Part shown: piece by piece, positions 22,688 through 34,000 of the stretch
Position numbering within the stretch: the stretch's first letter is position 1
How the letters are laid out: the number at the start of each line of letters is the position of its first letter
Origin: Megascapheus bottae
Lineage: Eukaryota > Chordata > Mammalia > Rodentia > Geomyidae
DNA length: 64,000 nucleotides
Assembly: GCA_024803745.1 (NCBI GenBank)
Contig: JANJXV010000025.1
Location: 17,129,110-17,193,109, forward strand
Reading direction: 5' to 3'
Program-made: the position numbers and the translations under genes
The notes under the pieces: model-generated
Told to the model about the DNA's origin: nothing
The model's input: the letters and a program-made list of their open reading frames with translations, nothing else
Databases searched by the model: none

Positions 22688-22772
22688 GGAGCCTGGCTCA
22701 AGTGGTAGAGTGCCTGCCTTACAAGTGTGAGGCCCTGTGTGCAAACCCTAGGCTACCAATAACAACAAAAAG
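22688..22772 (+). repeat. ID-like monomeric SINE
   Basis: Sense; ctggctcaagtggtagagtg, a clear A box, with B box gtgtgcaaaccc. Confidence 0.65.
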
Positions 22773-23059
22773 ACTTGTCTGGGATTGTATAGCTACTTAC
22801 TGATGACATTAGACCATAAGTAAGAAGCACAACGAGTACTTTTGTCAGCTCTTTTATACATGTTAACCTTCATATCCATGAATTTGACTATCAAAGAATT
22901 GAAAATATTGGAAATTGTACTGAGAATGGATGGACTTTCCTCTAAACAATACAGTAAACAATTATTTATAGTACACTCTATTGCACTCTCAAGCAATGAT
23001 TTAAGATGATTTAAAAGTGTACTGGAAGGTATACCAAGATACTATACCAGTTTTTCTTT

Positions 23060-23185
23060 CTTTCTTTTTTTTTTTTTTTTTTTGGTTGATCGTGGTGCTT
23101 CCACTGTGGGGCTGGGAGCTGTCCCTCATCTCTTTAGTGCAAGGTTATTGTTCTACCACTTGAGCCACAGCACCACTTCCTCTAG
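23060..23185 (-). repeat. Geo-type tail fragment
   Basis: Antisense tail only, to cagcaccacttcc. Confidence 0.6.
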
Positions 23186-23248
23186 TAACACTTAACAAGG
23201 AAAAAAGGTGGAGTTTTTTTTAGGGGGAGGGGAATTACAGGAAGGGGC

Positions 23249-23673
23249 CTGGTCTTGGGGTTTTAATTCAGGGTTTGAGCGCTGCCCCTGAACCGTTTTT
23301 GTTTTGCCAGTCCTTGAATTCAGGGCCTGGGCACTGTCCTTGAGCTGCTTTTTCTCAAGGCTAGCATTCTACCACTTGAGCCACAGCACCACTTCCAGCT
23401 TTTTCTGTTTTTGTGGTACCGAGGAATTGAACCCAGAGCTTCATGCATGCTAGACAAGCACTCTACCACTGAGCTACATTCCCAGCCCATATTCCTGCGT
23501 TTTTGTACTCAAGACTACCACTTGAGCCACAGTTCCACTTTTGGCTTTTTTGGCAGTTAATTAGGGATGAATCTCATCTGACTTTGTTTGGTAGTCTGTC
23601 TTCACACCTTGATTCCCAGATTTCAGTCCCTAAGTAGCTAAGTTTACAGATGTGAGCCACTAATGCTTGGCTA
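23249..23673 (-). repeat. B1-Geo SINE split by IDL-Geo
   Basis: Outer antisense element in two parts, 23249-23295 and 23490-23673. Confidence 0.72.
23296..23489 (-). repeat. IDL-Geo SINE, nested
   Basis: Antisense; ttttgccagtccttgaattc to gagctacattcccagccc. Confidence 0.82.
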
Positions 23674-23859
23674 GTAGTTTTTTTGTTTTATGGGTTTTTT
23701 TTTTCCTCCTTTGATTTTATAATTGAGTACACAAATTTAACAGAAGTTATATTTTGTTCAAGTCTTTCTGGCCCTAGATTTCTATTCTTTGCACTTTATC
23801 AGATTGCCTCAGGAACACATTATTCCAGTTTGCTCCTTATTTCGAGGGTATAATATCAT

Positions 23860-24010
23860 TGAGATGGAAGGGGCTTTCAGGACTATCCAGCTTCCTATTA
23901 GAATTGAAAAAAAATTAAGGACAAGAGTAAGTAGGAAGCATCCTCAAGGTTATTTGGCTAGAAGTAGTCCGAGAGATAGAAACAACTTATTTGATACAGA
24001 GAGCCAGACG
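23860..24010. repeat. Possible ancient DNA transposon fossil (MER5A-like)
   Basis: gagatggaaggggctttcag, a degraded 'attaaggacaagagtaagta' and 'caaggttatttggctag' recall the mammal-wide MER5A/hAT consensus. This also explains the open frame at 23789-24076. Confidence 0.35.
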
Positions 24011-24194
24011 TCTGGCATCTTGAATAGAATTCTAAATTCTGTCTTAGCTTGTCCTAAAAATCTGAATAAGACATAATACTTATTTGTACTTCTGAATTCT
24101 ACCACCTTTTACAATGTATTTATCTAATAACTGCTGGTTTGGGTAACTGTATAGTCCCCGTAATATAAAGGATTTAAAATTTATAGGTCTGCCT

Positions 24195-24305
24195 TCTTTG
24201 TTTAATTCATTTGATGAAAGCATTTATCCAGCACTTACCATTTGACAGTCACTATGGTAATGTTCAAGATACAAAGAAAAACTTGCCTTGTAATAGAGTT
24301 CTTTT
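24195..24305. repeat. Possible ancient LINE 3' end fossil
   Basis: tttatccagcacttaccatt and 'caagatacaaagaaaaactt' resemble the common old L1M/L2 3' motif. Confidence 0.35.
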
Positions 24306-24550
24306 GCCAAGTTACTGGCACATGTTCAGATTTCCAGCCAAGCAGCCTACAGAATGAAAGAACTAAATCCCTGGGAATGCCCTCTGCTCTAAAGCTCAAA
24401 TTAAAGTCAACAGCACTTTGATTGTTGTGGATGGCATTCAGGGTACCAGGAATGGATCCGAGGAAGCCTTAGATGCAGGTGTATCTGTGGAGAGAACAGG
24501 GGAAGAAAACAAGGAAATGTCTAGATGTTGGTAGCTCATGCCTGTATTTG

Positions 24551-24726
24551 GGTAGGGAGTTTGGCCTAGTGGTAGAGTGCTTGCCTAGCATTCATAAAGA
24601 CCTGGGTTCAATTCCTCCGTATCACATACTTAGAAAAAGCCAGAAGTAGTGCAATGGCTTTAGTAGAGCTCTAGCCATAAGAAAGCCCAAGGACAGTGCT
24701 CAGGCCCTGAGTCAAGCCCCATGATA
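24551..24726 (+). repeat. IDL-Geo SINE
   Basis: Sense; inserted after a short B1-like head (24518-24548). Confidence 0.8.
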
Positions 24727-24786
24727 GAAGGAGAAGGAAAAGGAGGAGGAGGAGGAGAAGGAGAAGGAGAAGGAGAAGAAGAAGAT
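24727..24786 (+). repeat. (GGAGAA)n purine tract
   Basis: Purine-only run that replaced the A tail of the preceding SINE. Confidence 0.9.
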
Positions 24787-24829
24787 GTTTGTGGTTCAAG
24801 GCCACTCTGAGCAAAAATCCTGCTCAAGC

Positions 24830-25080
24830 CATAGCTGAATACTGTTGTCATATACCTGTCATCCTAGCTATGTATGTGGGACGCTTAGAATGGGAGAATA
24901 GTGGTTTCATGCCAGCTTTGGCAAAGAAATCCATAAGGCTCCATATCTCAGCAGAAGAATTTGGGCATGGTGGAATACCTGCTTGTCATTCTAGCTACAA
25001 CTAGAAGTGAAAAATAGGAGGATCGCAGTGAGAGGGAAGACCCCGCTTCAAAAATAATCAGTTTGAAAAGGGGCTGGAGA
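24830..25080 (+). repeat. Diverged B1-like and B1+ID-like sequence
   Basis: catacctgtcatcctagcta and later gggcatggtggaatacctgc are two old 7SL-like heads; aaaaggggctggagaggtgg starts an ID-like part. Confidence 0.45.
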
Positions 25081-25139
25081 GGTGGCAAGTAAAAGAAAGG
25101 AAAAAAAGTAAAGAAAATTTTAAAAAAGGAACCTGCTAG

Positions 25140-25640
25140 GATGAAGTTATTTTTCTACATTCTCCTTCTGCAGGAGTCAGTATAGGTACACTTATCCTAA
25201 TTGGACAAAGGAAACTATTGAAATCCACTGAAAGGGATGGATTATATGCTCCATCTTTTAAGCAGTGCAATGTGCTGTTACACCCAATTTCCCAACAAAT
25301 AAAAATGGCAACACATGGGTGGCACTAGATGTAGTGGATGTGGGTATAGGCCCATAACATACCTGACTACTCTCATGGTATACCCAAGTCTCTCTTTTTT
25401 TTTTTTTTTTTTGTGCTGAAGCACAAAGAAATTGTTTGCTTTACTATTGAGTCAATAGAAGCTATTTATGGGAAAAAGAACATTGCAAGATAGAAAGCCA
25501 GATAGAAATTCTTAATCTTTTCTTGATGAAGCTGATGGTGGCTTACTAGTGCATCACATTCTCTCTGGGTTTCTCTGAGAAGCAAGAGTTCAAAGGCCAT
25601 TTGAGTAAAACACCTCACTGGGGTCCTGAAGGTTGCTTTC
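25140..25640. other. TRIP4 intron, no recognised element
   Basis: Only a T run (25396-25412) stands out. Confidence 0.5.
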
Positions 25641-25659
25641 CCCCATCCCCGCCCCTCCC

Positions 25660-25732
25660 TTTTTTGATGTTAGGGATCCAACCCCAGGGCATTACAGGGG
25701 AAAGCTCTGTCACTGAGCCACATCCCTAGCCT
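25660..25732 (-). repeat. ID-like monomeric SINE
   Basis: Antisense; gggatccaaccccagggcat to gagccacatccctagcc. Confidence 0.6.
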
Positions 25733-26391
25733 TCTTTTCTAAGTTTACCATTTAGAGGAGTCACACAGCCTATGACCTTTACCCTTCTTAGCTGGTGATA
25801 GGGGCCCTTTGTAAGCAAAGCATTCATGTGGATTCTACTCCACTGTTTCAGATCACTCCCCCTATTAAAGTCTGTAGCTGCCATGGGGTGAGCTGAACTG
25901 CTTTTCCCACTGTGAAGGAGGGTCATGTATTATGCTCAGCCAGTTAACAGGTCAGTGGAATGAGTTTCCCACTGTGTGAAATGCTTTCCTTTATTATACT
26001 GTGTATTCTTAAAAAGTTTGTCTGGGCTTCAGTCCCCCAGAAAAAGAAGGTGCTTCTTTTCTAGTACCTATAAAATTGGAAATAGGAACTTAGATTCTCT
26101 AGATAAATGCTCAATTTGTGTCTGTGTGTACAACCAGCCCTCCCTACTTCCCTCCCCCCAGGCTTGTGTGTGCATGTCCCTCTCTTTATACAGTGTTTCC
26201 ACTATATTTTCCCTCATTCTTACAAAATGAAATGAACTGAAGTTTGGAAGTGTCTGAGTTCTGCAGCAAGATAATTGAATGTGACAGGGAACACAGTAAC
26301 CAGAAGACCTGGGAGGCCAGGCAAGATTTGCATTGCAAATCGAAAAATAAATAAATAAATAAATAATAAGACTTCTTTTTCTCCCTTACAG

Positions 26392-26459
26392 GGAAACTGG
26401 ATTCCAAGATTCATCAAGGAGCAAAGAAGGGGTTAATGAAGCAGAATAAAACTGTCTGA
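26392..26459 (+). CDS. TRIP4: TRIP4 (ASC-1) last coding exon with stop
   Basis: The acceptor ctcccttacag ends at 26391. The exon opens with GG, completing the split Trp codon, and runs WKLDSKIHQGAKKGLMKQNK then T V stop (TGA 26457-26459). The lysine-rich tail is the conserved C-terminus of TRIP4; from memory the human protein ends KAV, so KTV here would be a single conservative change. An AATAAA at 26445-26450 sits inside the last codons (Asn-Lys) and is probably not the working polyadenylation signal, since that would leave almost no 3' UTR. The (AAAT)n tract just upstream, about 26342-26370, lies close to the acceptor without breaking its pyrimidine tract. Confidence 0.97.
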
Positions 26460-26690
26460 CCCTGGAGAAAGGGACTATACAACACAGTGGAATTCCCTGT
26501 ACAAAATTGGTATCTGCTGGTCCTTCGGAATCAAAGCAGTAGAAATCTAAAGGCTAGGCCATTAGACTTTAATGTCTCAGAATTTAAACTCCTACCAAAA
26601 TCTGTTTATTTTTCTTAAATAATAGGATCTTTATGTATTCCGTCAAAAGTCTTGGATGTATTATTTATAAAAGTTATTTTTAAAATTCTA
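26460..26690 (+). other. TRIP4: TRIP4 3' UTR and probable polyadenylation region
   Basis: Non-repetitive sequence follows the TRIP4 stop. No canonical AATAAA is seen after the stop; the best candidate is the variant TATAAA at 26666-26671, followed by T-rich sequence. Cleavage near 26685-26695 would give a 3' UTR of roughly 230 nt. The end point is inferred. Confidence 0.5.
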
Positions 26691-26836
26691 GGTCTTTGAC
26701 ATTTTTCTCATAGTAATCAAAAGAGAAAAAAACATGTTGGAAATTTCCTCTAAGATTTGTGTTTATAGTTAGGAAAATTATGATCTTAGGTTAACAGTTT
26801 CTTGGATTTGAAGGGTTTTTGTTTTGTTTTGTGTTT

Positions 26837-27074
26837 TCTTTTCTTTTCTGGTCCTGGGGCTTGAACTCAGGGCCTAGGCACTGTTCCTGAACCTTTTTGC
26901 TCACAGCCAGTGCTTTACCACTTGATCCACATCTACACTTCTGGCTGTTTTGGTGCTTAATTGAAGATAAGAGTCTCATGGCCTTTCCTGTCCAAGCTGG
27001 CTTTGAATCTCAATCCACATATCTCAGCTTTGTGAGTAGGTAGAATTATAGGCATGAGTTACCAGTGCCTGGCA
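26837..27074 (-). repeat. B1-Geo SINE
   Basis: Complete copy, first repeat downstream of the TRIP4 3' end. Confidence 0.8.
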
Positions 27075-27430
27075 GGGTTTTGTTTTGTATTTTGGAAGCA
27101 AATATCTTATGAAATACTAGGATGTTTGGGGAACCCTTTGTTTAATATAAAGCCTGTGATGTAAAAAAAAAAAAAAGGCATTGAACAGATTTTCTGCTTT
27201 TATCCAACATCTTTTCAAGTGAAACCTGAATAATCCTTACTGACAAATTATTGTTTTGGAAAGGATAACTTTAGTTTATCCTTTAGTTTGAGAAGCCAGG
27301 AAGGATACAGAAAGAGCCAGTTGGGAAGAGGTAGAACTACCTGCTAAGGCAGCATGAAGCTGCCTTATTTATATCATTGGTATTTCAAAAGAATTACTCT
27401 AATGGGACAATTAGAAACAAACTGGAAACT

Positions 27431-27616
27431 GGCTGGGTACCAGTGGCTCATGCCTGTAACCCTAGTTACTGAAGTGGCTGAGAATTGCAGTTCAAAGCCA
27501 GCTTGAACAGGAAGGTCTATGAGATTTTTATCTCCAATTAACCACCTAAAAATCAGAAGTGAAGCTATGATTCAAAGTGTTAGAATACTACTAGTGTTGA
27601 GCAAAAAAAAGCTCAG
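27431..27616 (+). repeat. B1-Geo SINE, interrupted
   Basis: Sense; stops at aaaagctcaggagga where an IDL-Geo copy has entered. Confidence 0.75.
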
Positions 27617-27770
27617 GAGGACCAAGAGTTTGGCCCAGTAGTAGAGTGCTTGCCTAGCATGCACAAATTCCTGGGTTCGATTCCTTGATACCGCATACAT
27701 AGAAAAAAGCTAGAAGTGGTGTTGAGGCTCAAGTGGTAGAGTTCTAGCCTTGAGAAAGTGCTCAGGACCT
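27617..27770 (+). repeat. IDL-Geo SINE, tail shortened
   Basis: Sense; ID head complete, Geo tail cut at gctcaggacctg. Confidence 0.8.
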
Positions 27771-27985
27771 GCCTGCTAACTACTCAAGAGGCTGAGATCT
27801 GAGGATCATGGTTCAGGCTTGCCCAGGCACTAAAAACTGTGAGATTCTTATCTCCAATTAACCACTAGAAAACCAGAAGTGGTGCTGTGGCTCAAGGGGG
27901 TAAGGCAGTAAGTACCCTTGAGCTGAAGAGTTCAGGGACAGGACCCAGGCCCACAGTTGGAGCCCCATGACTGACAAAATAAAAG
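27771..27985 (+). repeat. B1-Geo SINE
   Basis: Sense, missing the first bases of the head; third element in a same-strand run. Confidence 0.78.
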
Positions 27986-27999
27986 GGAGGGGGAAGGAA

Positions 28000-28738
28000 G
28001 AGGAGGAGAAACAATTGAAAATAGAATCTCTTCAGTAAATGCATCCAAACACCCCTTAAATGCTGAAACCGAGTCTTTTTTTTTAGTCATCCACATCCCA
28101 AGAAGCTACGGCTTTGGAAAAACAAGAGGTTTGTTTGGAAGATTTCCACTGGTTCATCTAGTCCTACTTAGTAAAGCACTTTTCAGTCTGCTCTGAGGAG
28201 CTGTCAAAATCTCGGTTGCTGGCATCCTGAGGAAATTCATGGTCTTAAGTATGTGTGTTCTGCTTTTTATAAAACAACTCTACCACACGGGAAATTGGAC
28301 TCCTTCCAGGAGTTATGTGCATGACTTTAAAAAAAAGAGAGCAAGGGAGAGGAGGAAAAAAAGTGTTGTGTTATGAAAAAGATTAATTTCCCCTTTCTTT
28401 ACTCCTTCATATTCAGTGTTTATTTGCATTGAAATACCTCCACTCATTGTACATTGATGTTCACTCAACTGTGAACCCTGCTTGTTGCATAGCATTACTT
28501 CTCTAGCGCCTGATCACTCTGGATTCCCAGGGAAAATACACCAGATTCTTCTGGTGTTGTATTCGGCATTCTCTCTCTCTTTTTGTGTCTAGCCCCTGTA
28601 AGGAAAGAGGAAAGGATGCTAATGGAACTTCTCTAGATAACTCCTAGGCTCTTACAAATCTTACTGTTAATGAAAGCTTGTTGGGTTCACTGTGCAGTAT
28701 ATCAAACAAGAGTTGCTTGAAGTTTTTTGCTGCCCTCC

Positions 28739-28739
<1 letters not shown>
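28000..28739. other. Intergenic, no recognised element
   Basis: No SINE or convincing coding sequence. Confidence 0.5.
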
Positions 28740-28780
<41 letters not shown>

Positions 28781-28795
28781 CGTGTGCGTGCACTC
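28740..28795 (+). repeat. (TG)n(CG)n microsatellite
   Basis: About 15 TG units, then (GC)5 and mixed TG/CG: alternating purine-pyrimidine, Z-DNA-prone. Confidence 0.92.
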
Positions 28796-29022
28796 AAATA
28801 TTAGTCCCAAAACTTAGTGCCTGCGTTTGCTGTCCTTTAGCTTTTCTCAATCAAAGCTGGTGCTCTACCACTTAAGACACAACTCAATTCCTGGCATTTT
28901 ATTAGTTAAATGGAGGCAAGAGTCTTAAGGACTTTCCTGCCCAGCTGGCTTCCTACTGTGATTCTCAGATCTCAGCATCCTGAGTAGCTTGGATTACAGG
29001 TGTGAACCATACCAGTGCTTAG
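28796..29022 (-). repeat. B1-Geo SINE
   Basis: Diverged copy directly after the TG/CG tract. Confidence 0.72.
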
Positions 29023-29879
29023 CATGTCTGTCTTTAATACCAGAATAAAACTGCAAAGGCAAGAAGTGAAAAGCTTAGGGAGGGGGAAATTGTTTTTCTC
29101 TGCCTTTTATTTGAAGACAATGTGCTCACCAGAGGCTAGGTTGATTTTTCCACTTGGATAGATTGTGAATGTGCACCTAAAGAAAAACATGAGAAACTAC
29201 AACAGATCAGGTTATGCAGCCATTTTGTATGCCGTGATAAGAAAGTTTACAAAAACTTCACAAGTTTACAGGAACCCACCCACCTCAGCATCCAAAATAT
29301 GCATCTGGAGCCACATGAATAAATGGCACCTTGGAGACTTCTCCTTTTCATGGTCAGGCTGTGAAAGCCTGCCTGTCTTCAGTTCACATGGTAGTGGTAA
29401 TATAAGGTCTCTCTTCTATTTGCTGAGACACCAGGGAGGAAGTGTGGGAGAAGCTTGCGGGTAGATGGCCCTCAGTTTCTCAGTGATGAATAGCATAATT
29501 TAAAGTCTAGTGGAAATTCTTAGCAGTCTGGAGTAGCAAACATGCTCAGGAATCGCTGTACAACAAGTACTTCATTCTGACCCTGTAACTCTTAAGACTG
29601 TTTGGCCTGAGGAAGTTTTTATGTTTTGAAGTCAGTTTTCTGTTGCAGCCTTAATATCGATGCCCCTTTTTGGATAGTACCTTAAGGACTCAGTTTATTT
29701 GTGTTGCCAGGCAGGACTCAGTCTTCTTTATATAAATGTACAGTAGGACAATGTGAAACTAGAGATTGTCAAGAGTTTATGAAGCCTTGGCCTTGCAATG
29801 AGGTATTTGGAATAAAGGCATTCGGGTATTTTTATTTGCTTGCTTGCTGTTTTGTTTCCTATACCCAACTAGGTGTTTT
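29023..29879. other. Intergenic, no recognised element
   Basis: A 99-codon open frame at 29165-29464 resembles no known protein and shows no gene context. Confidence 0.45.
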
Positions 29880-30007
29880 CTTTCTTTTCTTCCTTCTTTC
29901 CTCCCTCCCTCCCTCCCTTCCTTCCTTCCTCCCTCCCTTCCTTCCTTCCTTCCTTCCTTCCTTCCTTTCTTCCTTCCTTCCTTCCTTCCTTTTCTTTCCT
30001 TTCTTTT
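29880..30007 (+). repeat. (TTCC)n pyrimidine tract
   Basis: About 128 bp of C/T only, mostly CTTC/CCTC tetramers; mirror-repeat quality. It forms the tail end of the next SINE. Confidence 0.93.
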
Positions 30008-30194
30008 TGCCAGTCCTGGAGCTTGATCGCTGGATCTGGGCACTGTCCTCGGGCTTTCCTTAAGACTAGAGTGCTACCACTGGAACCACAGCACCACTTC
30101 TGGCTTTTCTCTATATATAGTCTGGAGGAATTGAATCCTGGTCTTCAAGCATGCTAGGTAAGCACTCTACCACTAGACCTAACTCCTGGCTCCT
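30008..30194 (-). repeat. IDL-Geo SINE
   Basis: ttgccagtcctggagcttga to aactcctggctcc. Confidence 0.82.
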
Positions 30195-30283
30195 CTCTCT
30201 CTCCTTTTTAAACTAGAAGTTTACAGACTACCCCCCCTTTTTTTTTTAGGTGTGAAAAAGTTAACACTTTAAAGATTACTTTT

Positions 30284-30512
30284 GAGCCCAGGTGCTAATT
30301 GCACATGCCTATAATCCTCGTTATTCAGGAGGCTAAGATCTAAGGATCATATTTTGAAAGCCAGTCTAGGCAAGAAGATCTATGAGTCTCTTAACCCCAG
30401 TTAACCACCAAAAGAACAAAAAGCTGGAAGTGGAACTGTGGTTCAACTGGCAGAGCTCAAGGACAGCACCCAGACCCTGGGTTTAAGCCCAAGGCTAGCA
30501 CAAAAAGAAAAC
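30284..30512 (+). repeat. B1-Geo SINE
   Basis: Sense, diverged. Confidence 0.75.
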
Positions 30513-30534
30513 AAACACAAAAACATTAATTTTG

Positions 30535-30653
30535 AAGTTAGATATGGTGGCCCAGTATGTCCAGTTAGCTACTCAAGAGGCAGAGACAGGAGGATGAGCA
30601 TGGCTCAAGGCCAGCCTGGGCAAAGTCAGCAATACCCTATCTCAAAAACAGGC
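30535..30653 (+). repeat. B1 (7SL-derived) monomer
   Basis: Sense; ggcagagacaggaggatgag and aaggccagcctgggcaaagt. Confidence 0.7.
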
Positions 30654-30655
30654 TT

Positions 30656-30886
30656 ATGCCAGGCACAGTGGCTCATGCTTGTAATCCTAGCTACTCAGGA
30701 GGCTGAGATCTCAGGATAAAGATTCAAAGCCAGCCTGGGCATAAAAGGGCCTGAGACTCTTATCTCCAATTAACCTATAGAAAACGGGAAGTGGGGCTTG
30801 GCTCAAGGGTAGGGTGGTGGCTTTGGTTGAAGAGCTCAGGGACAGTGCCCAGGCTGGTTCAAGCACCATGACCTTAAAAAAAAAAA
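30656..30886 (+). repeat. B1-Geo SINE
   Basis: Sense, complete; gccaggcacagtggctcatg head. Confidence 0.83.
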
Positions 30887-31593
30887 GCTTATTCAGGAGG
30901 TACAGACCAGATGGAGATTTGGCTAGGTAGGACAATTAGAGGTTTTATCTGAAAGACAAACCCAAAACAAAAGGACTAGAGTAGGTATGAGGTCCAGAGT
31001 TCAATCTCTATTAGCACCAAATATACATAATTACATATAATTATAAAACAATGGATTTTTTGAGTTACAATCCTTAATCTAGTCATTTTATCTACTATCT
31101 CTACTAATCTGCATTTATGTGAATTTCATTTAATTCAGTAAAATATCTCTGCTACAGTTCCTAGCCAAGCCTGAGAACATGGAAGTTTTCTCTCTACCAG
31201 CTAAGAAACTAAGAACAACAAAAAGCATCTACTAAATGGAAAAAATCAGTGAAGTTTAGTTTGTTAGGCCTGAATGAGGAAAGGCAGGCCAGTGATGAGG
31301 AATTTTTTCCTTGAGGTTCAAATAGCACTTTTGCACCTGCTGGTCTCAGAATATGTTTAGAGGGAGGTGACACATCTCATAGGCTCTAGCAGTGCATGGA
31401 GAGCTTTCCTTCTTTTGAGAAAAAATAGAGTCACAGTGTCATCCTCTGATGCAAATGAGCTTGCATAAATGCCTGTCCACTTGTGTATATGCTCACAAAC
31501 TGGCTTAGTTCATGGGATGAAGAGTGGTAGACACAGCAGATATTAGTTTTGAGTTGAGGTATGAGAGAGCCCACAAAATATCCTATGAAAGGA

Positions 31594-31767
31594 GCCTAGA
31601 ACATGGATGGCATAGTGGTAGAGTGCTTGCCTAGCATGCACGAAGCCCTGGGCTCCATTCCTCAGTACCATATACACAGAGTAAGCTGGAAGTGGTGGTG
31701 TGGCTCAAGTGGTAGCGCTCTAGCCTTGAGAAAGCCCTGAGTTTAAGACTTAAGACTGGCCAAAAAA
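31594..31767 (+). repeat. IDL-Geo SINE
   Basis: Sense; Geo tail has an internal deletion (aaagccctgagtttaag). Confidence 0.8.
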
Positions 31768-31904
31768 CCTAGGAGAAAATATCCTAGCTTAGGATCAGGA
31801 AAATGGCAGAGTTTGGAGAATACTGAGGTTCTCATTTAGCATGGAAAGGCAATGAAATCTTAAGGGAAAGCAAATGTCATTACATAAGACTTGAAAAGAG
31901 CCTA

Positions 31905-32035
31905 GAGTTGTGTTGTCCAGTATGATTGCCACAGGACACATAATGGTTAGTTAAATTTCATGTTAACCATCTCTGAAGTGCTCTAAATGTCTTATGTGAC
32001 TAGTGACTTCTGAGTTGAACAGCAAGATAAAGACT
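31905..32035 (+). repeat. Ancient hAT-like DNA transposon fossil
   Basis: gttgtccagtatgattgcca and 'cttatgtgactagtgacttc' match the pattern of an old mammal-wide MER element; the subfamily is not named with confidence. Confidence 0.5.
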
Positions 32036-32044
32036 TGTTTTTGG

Positions 32045-32205
32045 ATCAAGAGTTGGCAAACATTGTCTATAAAGTCCAGATAGAAAATATTTTCAGTTTT
32101 ACAAAGCATGTATACTGTCTTTTACACCCATTCAACTGTACTATTGTAGTACAGATGCCTTAGATAATGGAGATAAATGAGCTTGGATATAGTCTGTAGT
32201 TTTTC
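32045..32205 (+). repeat. Ancient DNA transposon fossil
   Basis: gttggcaaacattgtctata, 'gtccagatagaaaatatttt' and 'caactgtactattgtagtac' match a common MER-type consensus known from all placentals. Confidence 0.55.
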
Positions 32206-32215
32206 TCATTTTCCT

Positions 32216-32535
32216 TTTTTTGGTTTTGTTTTGTTTTTGGGTTGGTCATAGAGCTTGAAATTCTTTTGTTTTTGAGTCACAATACTTGAGTTATAATTTT
32301 GAGTCATAATATTTTTTTCTTCTTTCTTTTTTTAGGGTGCTTGGGTCTGGGTGCTGTCCTTGAGCTTTGTTGCTTAAGGCTAGTGGTCCTCTGCTAGCCA
32401 CAGCTCCACTTTTAGCTTTTGGTGATTGGAGATAAAGAGTCTCAGGGACTTTCCTGCTTAGGCTGGCCTTGAATCATGATCCTGAAATCTCAGCCTTCAG
32501 AGTAGCTACAGGGGTGAACCACTACATCAGAGCCT
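32216..32535 (-). repeat. B1-Geo SINE, expanded
   Basis: Diverged, with an insertion of about 80 bp in the tail. Confidence 0.65.
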
Positions 32536-32569
32536 GGCCTGGCCTGTGTGTTTGTGTGTGTGTGTCCTG

Positions 32570-32960
32570 CACCCTGGGCTTTGTACTCCCTCTTGGCTAG
32601 TCACTTATAGCTGATGTGCTACCACTTGAGCCACAGATCTACTTCTGGCTTTTTTTTTTTTCCAGTCCTGGGCTTGAGCTCAGGGCCTGAGCACTGTCCT
32701 TGGACTTTCTCAAGGCTAGAGCTCTACCACTTGAGCCTCAGCACCATTTCCGGCTTTTTTCTATGTATGTGGTAGTGAGGAATCAAACCCAGGTCTTCGT
32801 GCATGCTACGCAAGCACTAGGCCAAACTCCTGGCCCTACTTCTGGCTTGTTAAGGGTTAATCAGAGGTGAGAGTCTTTTGGGGGCGGGGCAGGGAGAGCA
32901 GTTTTCAAATCTCAGTTCTCAGATCTCAGCCTCCTAAAAGTGCTAGGATTATAGCTGTAA
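32570..32960 (-). repeat. B1-Geo SINE split by IDL-Geo
   Basis: Outer parts at 32570-32651 and 32836-32960. Confidence 0.68.
32652..32835 (-). repeat. IDL-Geo SINE, nested, with target duplication
   Basis: ctacttctggctt at 32639-32651 and 32836-32848. Confidence 0.87.
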
Positions 32961-32989
32961 TTGTTTTTTTGAAATTAATTTGAACCTTA

Positions 32990-33252
32990 TTTATTTGTTT
33001 TGGATACTGGGTACAATCTCTTAGCGTCTTCATTCAAAGACGGTTTTCTACCACTTAAGCTACAGCTCCACTTCTGGTTTTTTGGTTTGTTTTTTGTTTT
33101 TGTTTTTGTTTTTTTTTTTGCTGGTTAATTAAAGATAAGAGTCTTTTGGACTTTCCTGCCTGGCCTGTCTTCAATCCCCAAGCAATCCTCCCATCTCAGT
33201 ATCTCAGTTTACTGATTACCTAGGAATACAGGTATGAGCCACCAGCACTGAG
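32990..33252 (-). repeat. B1-Geo SINE
   Basis: Diverged, with (GTTTTT)n in the middle. Confidence 0.65.
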
Positions 33253-33254
33253 GT

Positions 33255-33463
33255 TGTTTTTTGTTGTTGCTGTTGTTTTTGTTTTTGCTGAAGGCTAGTA
33301 CAGTACTCTACCACTCTGAGACACAGTGCCACTTCTGGCTTTCTGGTGGTTAACTAGAGATAGTCTCATGGATTATCCTGCTTCGGTTGGCTTGGAACCA
33401 TGATCCTTATGTCTCAGCCTTCTGAGTAGCTATGATTATAGATCTGAGCTACCAACATCAGGT
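33255..33463 (-). repeat. B1-Geo SINE
   Basis: Lacks the outer end of the tail. Confidence 0.68.
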
Positions 33464-33502
33464 TTCAGCTTCATTTCTAACTTTAAAAAATACAAAACCT
33501 CA

Positions 33503-33710
33503 CGCCAGGTGTTGTGGCTTATGCCTTTAATCCTAGTTAGTCAGGAAGCTGAGATCTGAGGATTGTGGTTCCAAGCCAGCCTGGGCATAAAAGGACCCTG
33601 AGACTTTTATCTCCAATTAACCTCTAGAAAACTGAAAGTGGTGCTATGGCTTAAGGAGTAGGGTGGTAGCCTTGAGCTAAAGAGCTCAGGGACAACACTC
33701 AAGCCCCACT
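33503..33710 (+). repeat. B1-Geo SINE
   Basis: Sense; runs straight into a CA microsatellite. Confidence 0.78.
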
Positions 33711-33730
33711 ACAGACACAGACACACAGAG

Positions 33731-33759
<29 letters not shown>
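33711..33759 (+). repeat. (CA)n microsatellite
   Basis: Formed at the SINE tail. Confidence 0.92.
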
Positions 33760-33761
<2 letters not shown>

Positions 33762-33764
33762 TTG

Positions 33765-33957
33765 GGCTGGGAATGTGGCTTAGTGATGGAATGCTTGCCT
33801 AGCATGCATGAAATCTTCCCTAGGTTTGATTCCTCAGAATCACAAACAGAAAAAGCCAGAAGTGACATTGTGGCTCAAGTGGAAGAACAATAGCCTTGAG
33901 CACAGAGAGGCTCAGGGACAGAGCCCAAACCCTGAATTCAAGCTCCAGGACCAGCAA
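33765..33957 (+). repeat. IDL-Geo SINE
   Basis: Sense; older gggctgggaatgtggcttag head. Confidence 0.82.
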
Positions 33958-33960
33958 TGA

Positions 33961-33961
33961 T

Positions 33962-34000
<39 letters not shown>

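Noticed and set aside
22688..22772. Possible functional tRNA gene
   Set aside because: A- and B-box-like motifs are present but the cloverleaf does not close and an A-rich tail follows; it is an ID-type SINE.
29165..29464. 99-codon + strand frame in the intergenic region
   Set aside because: No recognisable homology, no promoter or exon signals; length is within chance expectation for this much sequence.
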